This document shows, in pieces, positions 1 to 6,522 of a stretch of 38,615 bases of DNA; the first letter of the stretch is position 1; each line of letters starts with the position of its first letter. The stretch spans positions 1 to 38,615 of the forward strand of contig JALONP010000008.1 in assembly GCA_025454875.1 (NCBI GenBank). The letters run 5' to 3'. A program made the translations under genes and the position numbers. The notes below the pieces were generated by a model. That model did no database searches. It was not told the DNA's origin and saw nothing but the letters and a program-made list of their open reading frames with translations. This DNA comes from Bacteroidia bacterium (GTDB lineage: Bacteria > Bacteroidota > Bacteroidia > UKL13-3).

Positions 1-86
1 TGGCTTGGCATCAATACATGGGTTGTAGTTTTCGCAATCAGGATTGCGTGGGTCTTGGCATTCGTCTTTGCAACTGTTTAAGGTTA
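1..86. repeat. 86-bp direct repeat, copy A
   Basis: Positions 1-86 match 1051-1136 base for base. The repeat spans codons from just before the lipid-bearing Cys to the window edge, so the true repeat may continue outside the window. Identity stops abruptly within the signal-peptide coding region. The 1,050-bp spacing suggests a tandem duplication or gene conversion. Confidence 0.95.
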
Positions 87-147
87 GCAAAACAGCGCTA
101 CTGCCTAGTAAAAGTAAGAATAGGTATTTGTGTCTAAGTATTTTCAT
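1..147 (-). CDS. lipoprotein, N-terminal part only (paralogue of 370-1164)
   Basis: The window edge cuts this gene, so only the first 49 codons are visible. It begins with an ATG at 145-147. Residues 1-25 form a lipoprotein signal peptide (charged start, then a Leu-rich core) ending in LTLNSC, with the lipid-bearing Cys at 26. The mature start CKDECQDPRNPDCENYNPC is Cys-rich and identical to that of the downstream-numbered lipoprotein at 370-1164. The DNA of the two genes is identical over 86 bp. The signal peptide here is 11 residues longer than in the other copy. It is the last visible gene of a minus-strand group transcribed from about 1913. Function is unknown; it is probably anchored in the outer or inner membrane facing the periplasm or surface. 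The call as a lipoprotein is firm; the rest of the protein is not seen. Confidence 0.8.
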   Translation of the reverse strand, partial: MKILRHKYLFLLLLGSSAVLLTLNSCKDECQDPRNPDCENYNPCIDAKP

Positions 148-169
148 CTTGAATTTTAATATAATCCAT

Positions 170-367
170 CTAATTGAATCGGTTGCGCGTGGTATACCAT
201 TCCGAATTTTTAGGTTCAAATGGATTGGTTTCTATTTGTGTAGGGCGTTCGCAGGGTTCAGTCCCATTATGAGGTGTGTTTAATGTATCGTTTTCTTCGG
301 TGGTTTGAGATTGTGCAGTTACAGCTACTAAACAATAAAGAGTCAGTAATAATAAATATCTTTTCAT
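170..367 (-). CDS. small secreted protein, unknown
   Basis: This gene encodes 65 residues starting with MKRYLLLLTLYCLVAVTAQS, a clear Sec signal peptide with likely cleavage after AQS or nearby. The mature part is only about 45 residues, polar, rich in Thr, Asn, Glu and Pro, with a single Cys. It lies between the two lipoprotein copies on the same strand, 2 bp after the stop of 370-1164 and 22 bp before the start of the partial copy. This fits an operon. I do not recognise a family. If the whole 1-kb unit is duplicated, a second copy of this gene may exist just outside the window. It could be a secreted partner of the lipoprotein, but that is inference. Confidence 0.65.
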   Translation of the reverse strand: MKRYLLLLTLYCLVAVTAQSQTTEENDTLNTPHNGTEPCERPTQIETNPFEPKNSEWYTTRNRFN

Positions 368-369
368 GG

Positions 370-1164
370 TTAATTGATTTTAATTCCAGTGAATACCCTA
401 TTTTTTCTATTGAAAATTCCATTTACAAATGTTACATATTCTTGTCTAATCGTATACTTGTCACCCTGTTTAAAAATGCCACGAACAATTTTCCCATCAC
501 AGTCTTGTCCTCCTCGTTGAAACCAAATATTATTGAAGTTTACAATTTTAGTTGAAAACCATTCATTAACAGTGTCTTTGCACCCCCTTGGCACCCCGTA
601 CACTTTTAAAATATCTTCTTGATCTGCCGCATCATAACTATGCCCCAATACAATGGTATACATGCTATCGGGTTTGTCGTCATCGCTGCCATAATAAGTG
701 CCTTCCCAACTCAGGGGTTCATTAAACCGTACAAAATAAAATGAGCGAATCACCGTATCAATACCATCATCGGTGGGGAAGCAGCGGGTATTGGGTTTGC
801 GTTTTACAATGAGCCGAATATTAAAATTGGTTCCCCTCAAATTATCCGGAAATACCACATTTACCTGCTTGCCATACCTTGGCTCTGGCTCGGTACCAAT
901 TTGCCAAATAAAACTATCAGCATCTGCTTGTATTGCTTCAAAATAAATGCTACTTCCATAACAGGAATCAGTATTTATTAAAAAATCAGCTAATCGTGGC
1001 TCAATAATATCCAAATACGTAGCCTCTTTAATGGTAAAAGCGGCACTGGTTGGCTTGGCATCAATACATGGGTTGTAGTTTTCGCAATCAGGATTGCGTG
1101 GGTCTTGGCATTCGTCTTTGCAACTGTTTAAGGTTAAGAGCAGAAAAAGGTATTTGTGCAACAT
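370..1164 (-). CDS. Cys-rich lipoprotein with PKD-like region
   Basis: The 264-residue protein starts MLHKYLFLLLTLNSCKDE, a very short lipoprotein signal peptide with the modified Cys at 15. The mature N-terminus has six Cys within about 30 residues (CKDEC, DC, PC and others). A middle segment around residues 85-120 (FIWQIGTEPEPRYGK, then VVFPDNLRG and FNIRLIVKR) looks like a PKD/Ig-like beta sandwich, as in many Bacteroidota surface lipoproteins. The C-terminal third is beta-rich, with no enzymatic motif that I recognise. It starts 5 bp after the stop of the surface protein 1170-1913 and is probably co-transcribed with it. A near-identical N-terminus recurs at 1-147. The role may be adhesion or cell-surface binding, but no function is shown. 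Confidence 0.78.
   Translation of the reverse strand: MLHKYLFLLLTLNSCKDECQDPRNPDCENYNPCIDAKPTSAAFTIKEATYLDIIEPRLADFLINTDSCYGSSIYFEAIQADADSFIWQIGTEPEPRYGKQVNVVFPDNLRGTNFNIRLIVKRKPNTRCFPTDDGIDTVIRSFYFVRFNEPLSWEGTYYGSDDDKPDSMYTIVLGHSYDAADQEDILKVYGVPRGCKDTVNEWFSTKIVNFNNIWFQRGGQDCDGKIVRGIFKQGDKYTIRQEYVTFVNGIFNRKNRVFTGIKIN
1051..1136. repeat. 86-bp direct repeat, copy B
   Basis: This is the second copy of positions 1-86, with no mismatch. It encodes the lipobox and mature N-terminus of the lipoprotein at 370-1164. Beyond 1136 the two copies diverge: this copy lacks about 33 bases of signal-peptide sequence that copy A has. Confidence 0.95.
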
Positions 1165-1169
1165 ACGCG

Positions 1170-1913
1170 TTAAGGTTTAAGTTGTTGTTTTAGCGCATCT
1201 ATTTCGGTTTGTTGTTGTAAAATGTACAAAGTAAGCTCCTCAATTTTTTGCAGCAATTGCAATTGCATTTCGCCAATATCAAGCTGGTTTTGGTTAGCCG
1301 CAAATTCGGCTTCGCTCGCAATGCCAGGCAAGTGTTTGTTGGTTTCAATATAAGCACGCAATTGGTTTAAAGGCATTAGAGAATACTCTTTGGCAAAAAC
1401 ATAATCGGGTATTGCCCCCGCAGTTACGGTTACCTTTCTTGCTTTTACATGTCCATCTACAACAGAAAATACAGGGGTAGCATTCGAGCCAGAAGTTAAT
1501 TGTAAATTACCATTTTGGTCGAGTATCATTCTTTTTTTCCAATCAACGATATCACCTTGAGTCATGGGTTGATCAGGATCATTAAAACTGAATACTAGAG
1601 CTCCAGACCAAGCATGATAACTTACTTGGGCTGTGCTGCCTCCTTGTAAATAATACCGAGCTTGACCATTAACATCTGGATAAGCAGACCACATAATTGG
1701 ATTACTCGCATCCCTTCCTCCAACAAATAGTTTATTATTTGGGACACCGTACTGACCAGCATCATAAAAACGAACCCTGCTCCAGATTGAAGGTCTTATC
1801 GCTCCAACATCGGTTCCATGTGACTGAGCTTGTAATTCAGTAGTTAACAAAAAGAAAAGGCTATAGCTTAACGCAACCTTTTGAATTAATGAAATGATAG
1901 TAGTTGTTTTCAT
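1170..1913 (-). CDS. secreted surface protein with Bacteroidota coiled-coil C-terminus
   Basis: The 247-residue protein has a signal peptide (about residues 1-30, ending LQAQS). Its middle region is Gly/Asn/Trp-rich and beta-rich. The C-terminus carries the run DYVFAKEYSLMPLNQLRAYI, then NKHLPGIASEAEF, then IGEMQLQLLQKIEELTLYIL followed by a short coiled coil. This C-terminal arrangement is very common in secreted Bacteroidota proteins and resembles tail-fibre-type or chaperone-assisted trimer ends. The function of the family is poorly defined. It is probably the first gene of a minus-strand secreted-protein group that continues past position 1. The XRE regulator starts divergently 104 bp away. 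The family-level call is fairly sure; the biological role is unknown. Confidence 0.75.
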   Translation of the reverse strand: MKTTTIISLIQKVALSYSLFFLLTTELQAQSHGTDVGAIRPSIWSRVRFYDAGQYGVPNNKLFVGGRDASNPIMWSAYPDVNGQARYYLQGGSTAQVSYHAWSGALVFSFNDPDQPMTQGDIVDWKKRMILDQNGNLQLTSGSNATPVFSVVDGHVKARKVTVTAGAIPDYVFAKEYSLMPLNQLRAYIETNKHLPGIASEAEFAANQNQLDIGEMQLQLLQKIEELTLYILQQQTEIDALKQQLKP

Positions 1914-1965
1914 GCTCTAGTGTTGATTAATTGATACAATAATTTAGCTATTTATTTTGTTTTTG

Positions 1966-1983
1966 TATAGGCTTAAACCTATA
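1966..1983. promoter_or_regulatory. candidate operator, 6-bp arms
   Basis: TATAGG, six bases, then CCTATA forms an exact inverted repeat in the 104-bp gap between the divergent surface protein and XRE regulator. XRE/Cro-type regulators commonly bind such short dyads and control themselves and a divergent neighbour. No binding is shown by the sequence alone. Confidence 0.4.
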
Positions 1984-2017
1984 TTGTGTCATATTTTATT
2001 TACAAACCCCCAACCTT

Positions 2018-2260
2018 ATGTTGCTTGCAAGACGTATTAAATCCATTCGCCTGTTTTTAGGCATTACCCAAAACCAAATGGCAATCAAATTGGATATTGA
2101 ACAATCAACCTACTGCGGTTACGAACGCGAAGCGGGTGACTTGAAGTTTAAGACCATTGTTAAAATTGCCCAAGCTTTGGGTTGCAGTATTCCTTTTTTA
2201 ACAGATATAAACTCAAGCGAAGTAGATGAAGCTAAATGGAGGGAAAGGTTTAGTAAATAG
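2018..2260 (+). CDS. XRE/Cro-C1 family HTH regulator
   Basis: This is an 80-residue protein that is essentially one helix-turn-helix domain. The HTH_3 pattern is visible at about residues 6-60: RIKSIRLFLGITQNQMA (first helices), then IEQSTYCGYEREAGDLKFKT (recognition helix and turn), then IVKIAQALGCSIPFL. About 20 residues follow with no partner domain. Free-standing XRE proteins of this size act as dimeric DNA-binding repressors. It lies divergent to the surface-protein group at 1-1913 with a short inverted repeat between them, so local control is plausible. A perfect hairpin follows the stop codon. No toxin gene is adjacent, so an antitoxin role is not supported. Confidence 0.85.
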   Translation: MLLARRIKSIRLFLGITQNQMAIKLDIEQSTYCGYEREAGDLKFKTIVKIAQALGCSIPFLTDINSSEVDEAKWRERFSK

Positions 2261-2271
2261 CTTTAAACAAG

Positions 2272-2303
2272 ACCGCCCCAACTGACGAGTCAGTTGGGGC
2301 GGT
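2272..2303. terminator. bidirectional terminator hairpin
   Basis: A perfect 15-bp inverted repeat (ACCGCCCCAACTGAC and its complement) surrounds a 2-base centre, so the real loop would open to four or more bases. A short T-run follows on the plus side and T-rich sequence on the minus side. It sits between the convergent XRE gene and T9SS protein gene and probably ends both transcripts. Confidence 0.85.
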
Positions 2304-2325
2304 GACCTTTTGCTCCACAATTCGA

Positions 2326-3375
2326 TTAATGTTGTACCACCAACTTGGTTATTCCTTGTGTATTTCCATCAAGAACATAAACTTGATACAAGCCATTAAC
2401 CAATGTGCTGGTTTCTAAAACCAACTTGTTTTGTTGAATGGTATAGTTCACTTGGTACTGTCTTCCGGCCATATCAAATACTGCAACCGTAGCTTGTTTT
2501 CCAAAATCTGGTAATTGACTTAACGTTGTAAAGGTATTGCTTGGGTTAGGGCTTGCCTTCATATTTACCGTGTTTTGAACGGTTGGTATACTTGCTAAAA
2601 TACCATTGGTTTGATACGAGAACGATACCACACGTCCACTGTCATTTAATTCGGCACTTGCCAAATGGTATTTAGCACCGTTACCAAACCACCTGTATTG
2701 AACAGTACGTTGGTTTCCAGCATCAAACGGCAAAGGGGTCCACGTTCCGATAAATGGCACCTTGCCTTCTACGGTAATCTCGGCATCTGATGTGTTTTTC
2801 ACCCGTAAAGTTATATATGAATCGGTAGGTGTTGTTAAAGTGCCCCAACCATCAACTACTGATACTGATGTTACGTTCACGGTAATTCGCAAAGAGTCAA
2901 ATGGCAAATCAAGTCCAAATTCTGCGGGAGTGGTTACAATTTTTAATTCAGTAGAATCACGTTCAGTATCACCGTAGCCAAACGGAAACCGCATGAGCGA
3001 TAAGGATACTGGAGGACCATCAATAAATCCATCTGTTGGTTGCAGTGTGCTAATGCCATTGCTATCGATATAATAAAACTCAGGGAAATCGTCTTGCACC
3101 ACAGCTAAGTTAGCCTCTTCGGGTGCCCCAACAACTTCGCTTGGTTGAACAAATACTGCTGAATCGCTGTAATTTGAACCTACAGTTGCAAAATTCCAAG
3201 TAACGTTGGCACCACTTGCACCTACAGTAAAGTTAGTAGGCAAGGTGGTATCCGTAGCGTAATACAATACATCACCAATAGATCCAAAATCAGATTCATC
3301 AAGAGTTATCTGGGCTTTACTTGCCAAACCTAATAGGCAGGCAAATGCAAATGTAATTGTGTGTTTCATTTTCAT
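2326..3375 (-). CDS. T9SS type A sorting-domain secreted protein
   Basis: The 349-residue protein starts with a signal peptide (MKMKHTITFAFACLLGLASK, cleavage near AQ). The body (about 25-265) is beta-rich and Thr/Ser/Asp-rich, with no catalytic motif that I recognise. Residues from about 272 form a type A sorting domain: KASPNPSNTF, then VAVFDMAGRQ, then LVNGLYQVYVLDG and the terminal ITKLVVQH. In Bacteroidota this domain directs export across the outer membrane by the PorSS/type IX system, followed by removal of the domain and surface attachment or release. The gene stands alone between a terminator and the DedA gene. A second Met at codon 3 is an equally possible start. The export route is well supported; the cargo function is unknown. 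Confidence 0.88.
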   Translation of the reverse strand: MKMKHTITFAFACLLGLASKAQITLDESDFGSIGDVLYYATDTTLPTNFTVGASGANVTWNFATVGSNYSDSAVFVQPSEVVGAPEEANLAVVQDDFPEFYYIDSNGISTLQPTDGFIDGPPVSLSLMRFPFGYGDTERDSTELKIVTTPAEFGLDLPFDSLRITVNVTSVSVVDGWGTLTTPTDSYITLRVKNTSDAEITVEGKVPFIGTWTPLPFDAGNQRTVQYRWFGNGAKYHLASAELNDSGRVVSFSYQTNGILASIPTVQNTVNMKASPNPSNTFTTLSQLPDFGKQATVAVFDMAGRQYQVNYTIQQNKLVLETSTLVNGLYQVYVLDGNTQGITKLVVQH

Positions 3376-3405
3376 CTACTTTTGTCAATCAAAGATATTT
3401 ATTTT

Positions 3406-4047
3406 TTAACGTTTACCCAGCTTGGTTTTGACAAACTCAAACACGATAGGCAGTAATGAAATGCCAATAATTCCAAATACAACCAGTTCGAAATTGGCTT
3501 TTACCCAAGGTATATTCCCAAAACCGTATCCTACCAATGTAAGCAAGGTAACCCACAAAATAGCGCCTGCCACGCAATAGGTAATATAGCGTTTGTAAGT
3601 CATGCTGCCTACACCTGCTACAAAAGGAGCAAACGTGCGCACAATAGGCACAAAACGTGCAATAATAATGGTGCGTGGACCATTCTTTTCATAAAAAGCA
3701 TGCGTTTTATCGAGATAGTCTTTACGTATGGTAAAGATGCCAAATAACTTAGCGCCTTCTCCTTTTTTGGCTAAATACCTTCCTATAAAATAATTGGTAT
3801 TGTCGCCAATGAGTGCGGCAACAATTAGCAATACAATGATAAGACCCACATTTAAGTTATTTGCGGGGTTGGCAGCCAAGGCGCCTGCAGCAAATAATAA
3901 AGAGTCGCCCGGTAAAAAAGGGGTAACAACCAATCCTGTTTCACAAAACACAATTAAAAATAGGAGCAGGTATACCAAGGTTCCGTAGTTGGCAATAAAT
4001 GTTTCGAGGTGGCGGTCAATGTGCAGGATAAAATCAATTAATTCCAT
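3406..4047 (-). CDS. DedA family membrane protein
   Basis: The 213-residue inner-membrane protein matches the DedA/SNARE-associated family. Visible motifs are the acidic-residue segment FCETGLVVTPFLPGDSLLFA (about 35-54), GDNTNYFIGRYL (about 80-92) and ARFVPIVRTFAPFVAGVG (about 128-145). Several hydrophobic segments span the membrane. DedA proteins are linked to lipid-carrier (undecaprenyl phosphate) or phospholipid flipping and to membrane-potential homeostasis. Conserved acidic and Arg residues of the family (E37-like, R129/R135-like) are present. It lies 30 bp upstream of the T9SS gene on the same strand and diverges from the small lipoprotein gene at 4089. The exact substrate is not predictable. 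Confidence 0.9.
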   Translation of the reverse strand: MELIDFILHIDRHLETFIANYGTLVYLLLFLIVFCETGLVVTPFLPGDSLLFAAGALAANPANNLNVGLIIVLLIVAALIGDNTNYFIGRYLAKKGEGAKLFGIFTIRKDYLDKTHAFYEKNGPRTIIIARFVPIVRTFAPFVAGVGSMTYKRYITYCVAGAILWVTLLTLVGYGFGNIPWVKANFELVVFGIIGISLLPIVFEFVKTKLGKR

Positions 4048-4075
4048 GGTTGTTTTAAAATGATTGCAATAATCA

Positions 4076-4083
4076 TAACTTTG
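4076..4083 (+). promoter_or_regulatory. -7 box TAACTTTG
   Basis: This is an exact match to the Bacteroidota -7 consensus TAnnTTTG. It ends five bases before the GTG start of the 39-residue lipoprotein, so the transcript would be nearly leaderless. No convincing -33 TTG lies at the ideal spacing. Confidence 0.5.
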
Positions 4084-4088
4084 AACGT

Positions 4089-4208
4089 GTGAAAAAAATA
4101 ATATTCATACTATTTATAAGCACCTTGTTGGCAGGAGTATTCACCACCCAAGGTTGCGCGAGTTCAAAGCCAGGAAAAAAAGGCTGCAATTGCCCCAATG
4201 GATTTTAG
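4089..4208 (+). CDS. very small lipoprotein, 39 residues, GTG start
   Basis: This short reading frame begins with GTG (translated as Met) and ends with TAG at 4206-4208. Residues 1-22 are KKIIFILFISTLLAGVF-like: two Lys, then a strongly hydrophobic core, ending TTQGC with Cys23. After cleavage the mature peptide would be only CASSKPGKKGCNCPNGF, 17 residues with three Cys and three Lys. The lipobox has Thr at -3, where Leu is usual, so processing by signal peptidase II is likely but not certain. Tiny Cys/Lys/Gly-rich lipoproteins of this look recur in Bacteroidota, but I know of no function. An exact -7 box lies just upstream, and DedA is divergent. It is too short for most gene finders. The call rests on the signal peptide, promoter and clean stop. 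Confidence 0.6.
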   Translation: MKKIIFILFISTLLAGVFTTQGCASSKPGKKGCNCPNGF

Positions 4209-4288
4209 TGGCTATTGGTTAATGTGAACAAATTGTAGACTAACCAATGGCGATGGCCATTTACTTTGTGGCTATTAAGTAATTATTC

Positions 4289-4825
4289 ATGATTTTATCC
4301 GACAAACGTATTTTAGAAGAAATTGAGCAAGGCACCATTCTAATTGAGCCTTTTAAAAAAGAATGCCTTGGTACCAACTCCTATGATGTGCATTTAGGGA
4401 GATATTTAGCTACTTACAAAGACCGCGTACTTGATGCGCGTGAGCACAATAAAATTGAAACATTTGAGATACCGAACGATGGGTTTGTATTGCAACCAAA
4501 TACTTTGTATTTAGGTGTTACTGCAGAATACACCGAAACCCATAAACACGTGCCTTTCTTGGAAGGAAAATCGAGTACTGGCCGACTTGGAATTGATATT
4601 CATGCTACAGCGGGTAAAGGTGATGTAGGATTTTGCAATACCTGGACCCTCGAAATATCGTGTGCCCAACCAGTGCGTATTTATGCAGGAATGCCCATTG
4701 GCCAATTAATTTATTTTGCGGTAGAAGGTGATATTGAAACCATGTACAATACCAAGAAAAACGCTAAGTACAACAAACGAGGTGTTAAACCGGTAGAAAG
4801 TATGATGTGGAAGAATAAGTTTTAA
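4289..4825 (+). CDS. dcd: dCTP deaminase
   Basis: Dcd deaminates dCTP to dUTP, feeding dTMP synthesis. The 178-residue product has the family length and start MILSDKRILEEIEQGTI. Residues about 91-100 read EGKSSTGRLG, the conserved phosphate-binding segment with Ser and Arg. The trimeric core follows as HATAGKGDVGFCNTWTLEIS and PVRIYAGMPIGQLIYF. The bifunctional dCTP deaminase/dUTPase form seen in some bacteria and archaea cannot be excluded from sequence alone. A TTACTTTG element at 4262-4269, one mismatch from the -7 consensus, is a likely promoter. A perfect terminator hairpin follows. It is a monocistronic housekeeping gene with nothing unusual. Confidence 0.95.
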   Translation: MILSDKRILEEIEQGTILIEPFKKECLGTNSYDVHLGRYLATYKDRVLDAREHNKIETFEIPNDGFVLQPNTLYLGVTAEYTETHKHVPFLEGKSSTGRLGIDIHATAGKGDVGFCNTWTLEISCAQPVRIYAGMPIGQLIYFAVEGDIETMYNTKKNAKYNKRGVKPVESMMWKNKF

Positions 4826-4838
4826 TAACCGTATTGTG

Positions 4839-4880
4839 TCACAAAAACGCCCGATGGAAAACCATCGGGCGTTTTTGTGA
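4839..4880. terminator. bidirectional terminator hairpin
   Basis: A perfect 19-bp inverted repeat (TCACAAAAACGCCCGATGG and its complement) encloses an AAAA loop. A/T runs on both sides of the GC stem give a T-tract in either direction. It serves the convergent dcd and the barrel gene at 4901. Confidence 0.92.
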
Positions 4881-4900
4881 AGTATAGTCTGAAGTATAGT

Positions 4901-5485
4901 CTAAAATCCAAATGTAAGACCCAAGTTAATTCCAACCGCGGTAAAGGTTTCTTTAAACTCGGGGCGGTTGTCGTAATTGTAAATCACGATATTTTGTTTA
5001 ACCACACCTGAAAACAAAATGGCATCTGATAGTTTATATGCAACGCCTATACCTGGCGATAAAAAAGCGTTTACTTTCATTTCTGTTTCCGGTAAATTAT
5101 CACCTGATGAGCGTACCAATGCACAACCCATGTCCATATCCAAAAACGGTCTTACTTTATCTGTGTTAAAAAACACATCTGCACCAATGGTAATTGGAAT
5201 AAATTGCAATGTAGCATTATCCGAAAAGCCTTCTGCAGGGCGCTCTACACGGTTAATACGCACCGACTCATAAGCTAATTGGTTATATCCTGCACCAACA
5301 GACAATGTAATATAATCGTCTACAATTTTCTTTAATTCAAGGTTGGCTCCGATAAATCCAAGTTTTACTTCACTATTGTATTTATCAGTTGGAATCCAAA
5401 AATTATAATTGGCTTGAAGGGCAAGCTGGGCAAACCCGATTTGAAAGCATCCCAAAAGCAATATCGAAAGTACTACACGTTTCAT
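4901..5485 (-). CDS. outer-membrane beta-barrel protein
   Basis: The 194-residue protein has a signal peptide (MKRVVLSILLLGCFQIGFAQ, cleavage after FAQ). It then has alternating hydrophobic strands typical of a small 8-stranded OmpA/OmpW-like barrel (for example YITLSVGAGYNQLAY and AVGINLGLTFGF). The last residue is Phe, the usual outer-membrane insertion signal. A specific substrate or ligand cannot be read. It has its own terminator, and a TTACTTTG element (one mismatch from the -7 consensus) lies about 25 bases upstream on its strand. It is probably a single-gene unit. The next barrel gene upstream (5657-6358) has similar general architecture, but the two do not look like close paralogues. 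Confidence 0.82.
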   Translation of the reverse strand: MKRVVLSILLLGCFQIGFAQLALQANYNFWIPTDKYNSEVKLGFIGANLELKKIVDDYITLSVGAGYNQLAYESVRINRVERPAEGFSDNATLQFIPITIGADVFFNTDKVRPFLDMDMGCALVRSSGDNLPETEMKVNAFLSPGIGVAYKLSDAILFSGVVKQNIVIYNYDNRPEFKETFTAVGINLGLTFGF

Positions 5486-5603
5486 ATGGTAATTGTAAAT
5501 TTGATTGGCAAAGTAAATATTTCTATTATACTATCAAAATAATTAGCCGTATAGTTGCATCAACCTCCCTTTAAATAGAGTTGGTTGCCTTCAAGTATAA
5601 CAT

Positions 5604-5638
5604 AAAAAAAGCCTGAGGTAAAAGAACCCCAGGCTTTT
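5604..5638 (-). terminator. terminator of the 5657-6358 gene
   Basis: Read on the minus strand, CAAAAGCCTGGGGT and ACCTCAGGCTTTTTTT form a 12-13-bp stem with one mismatch and a 7-base loop, followed by a T-run. It lies just after the stop of the outer-membrane protein gene. Confidence 0.8.
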
Positions 5639-5656
5639 GATAATAAAAAAGAATTC

Positions 5657-6358
5657 TTAGAATTTCCAACCAAGACGAATGCCTGAAGTAGCAATTCCAA
5701 AGCCGCTTGCTTTAGCTTCTGGCGTTACTGTTTTAGCATCTGGTGTGTTTGGTACTTTAACGGTTGTAGTAGATTCTTTATCAGTTGAAGTTGCCCAACC
5801 CCATTGAATCTCAGCACCAAGATAAATAGCATCAGTAAAATAATAGTCTGCACCAAGAACTAAGTTTACTCCAATAGAAGAACCAGCTCTAATTCCACCT
5901 GATGTTGCACCATCAATTGTAGCATTTACTCCTTGTGTGTAGGTAGTACCATTTGCTGAATTTTCCCACTCTTCAGAAGCACCTGCAAAAACCAAAGGAA
6001 TGGTTGCACCTACATATGGAGAGAATTTTTCTGTTCCAGCAAAATGCTTCTCAATACCTGGAGCAAAAGTGAATGAAGATGATTTAGCTACAGCTGAACC
6101 TTTTCCTCCTGTTCCATCAGCATTCTCAGTAAAGTTTGTAGTTGTTTTGTCACTTTCAAATACAAATTCTACACGTGCTGCTAATCCATCAGCAATAAAA
6201 TAACGTGCTCTAAGGTTTGGTGTAAACAAAGAAATTGGAGCAGTTCCTGTTTGAAACAACAAAGATGTTTCAATCGTTTTGTCTCCAGCTGCCGGTTTTT
6301 GTGCAAATGCAGCTACTCCCATAGCTACCATTGCAAGCGATAAAATCGTTTTTTTCAT
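5657..6358 (-). CDS. outer-membrane beta-barrel (porin-like) protein
   Basis: The 233-residue protein begins with signal peptide MKKTILSLAMVAMGVAAFAQ. The mature part has amphipathic strands: RYFIADGLAARVEFVFES, FAPGIEKHF, SPYVGATIPLVFAG, SIGVNLVLGADYYFTDAIYL and a final IRLGWKF ending in Phe. This is the pattern of an outer-membrane barrel of the porin/OmpX-like group. Ala/Thr/Gly/Ser-rich loops contain few charged residues. It has a dedicated terminator and is separated from the ygiD-like gene by 164 bp, in which I see no other gene. The 171 bp between its stop and the barrel gene at 5485 hold only the terminator and AT-rich sequence. The substrate is unknown. Confidence 0.82.
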   Translation of the reverse strand: MKKTILSLAMVAMGVAAFAQKPAAGDKTIETSLLFQTGTAPISLFTPNLRARYFIADGLAARVEFVFESDKTTTNFTENADGTGGKGSAVAKSSSFTFAPGIEKHFAGTEKFSPYVGATIPLVFAGASEEWENSANGTTYTQGVNATIDGATSGGIRAGSSIGVNLVLGADYYFTDAIYLGAEIQWGWATSTDKESTTTVKVPNTPDAKTVTPEAKASGFGIATSGIRLGWKF

Positions 6359-6522
6359 AAGTTGATTGTGTTAATTTACGAATACGAACTTAGCAGGATT
6401 ATTGAAATTTGCAAATACGATAATTGTCGTATTTGGCTTTCCAATCGCCATTTAGCCCATATTTTCATAGCAAACTATACACTTTTGTATTGTTATCAAC
6501 AGACTTAGTAAGCAATTTACCA

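Noticed and set aside
1170-1913. Surface protein as a phage tail fibre and sign of a prophage
   Set aside because: Its C-terminus is common in ordinary secreted Bacteroidota proteins, it has a signal peptide, and no other phage genes are present.
2018-2260. XRE protein as the antitoxin of a toxin-antitoxin pair
   Set aside because: No toxin-like gene lies next to it: one side is a terminator and T9SS protein, the other a divergent secreted protein.
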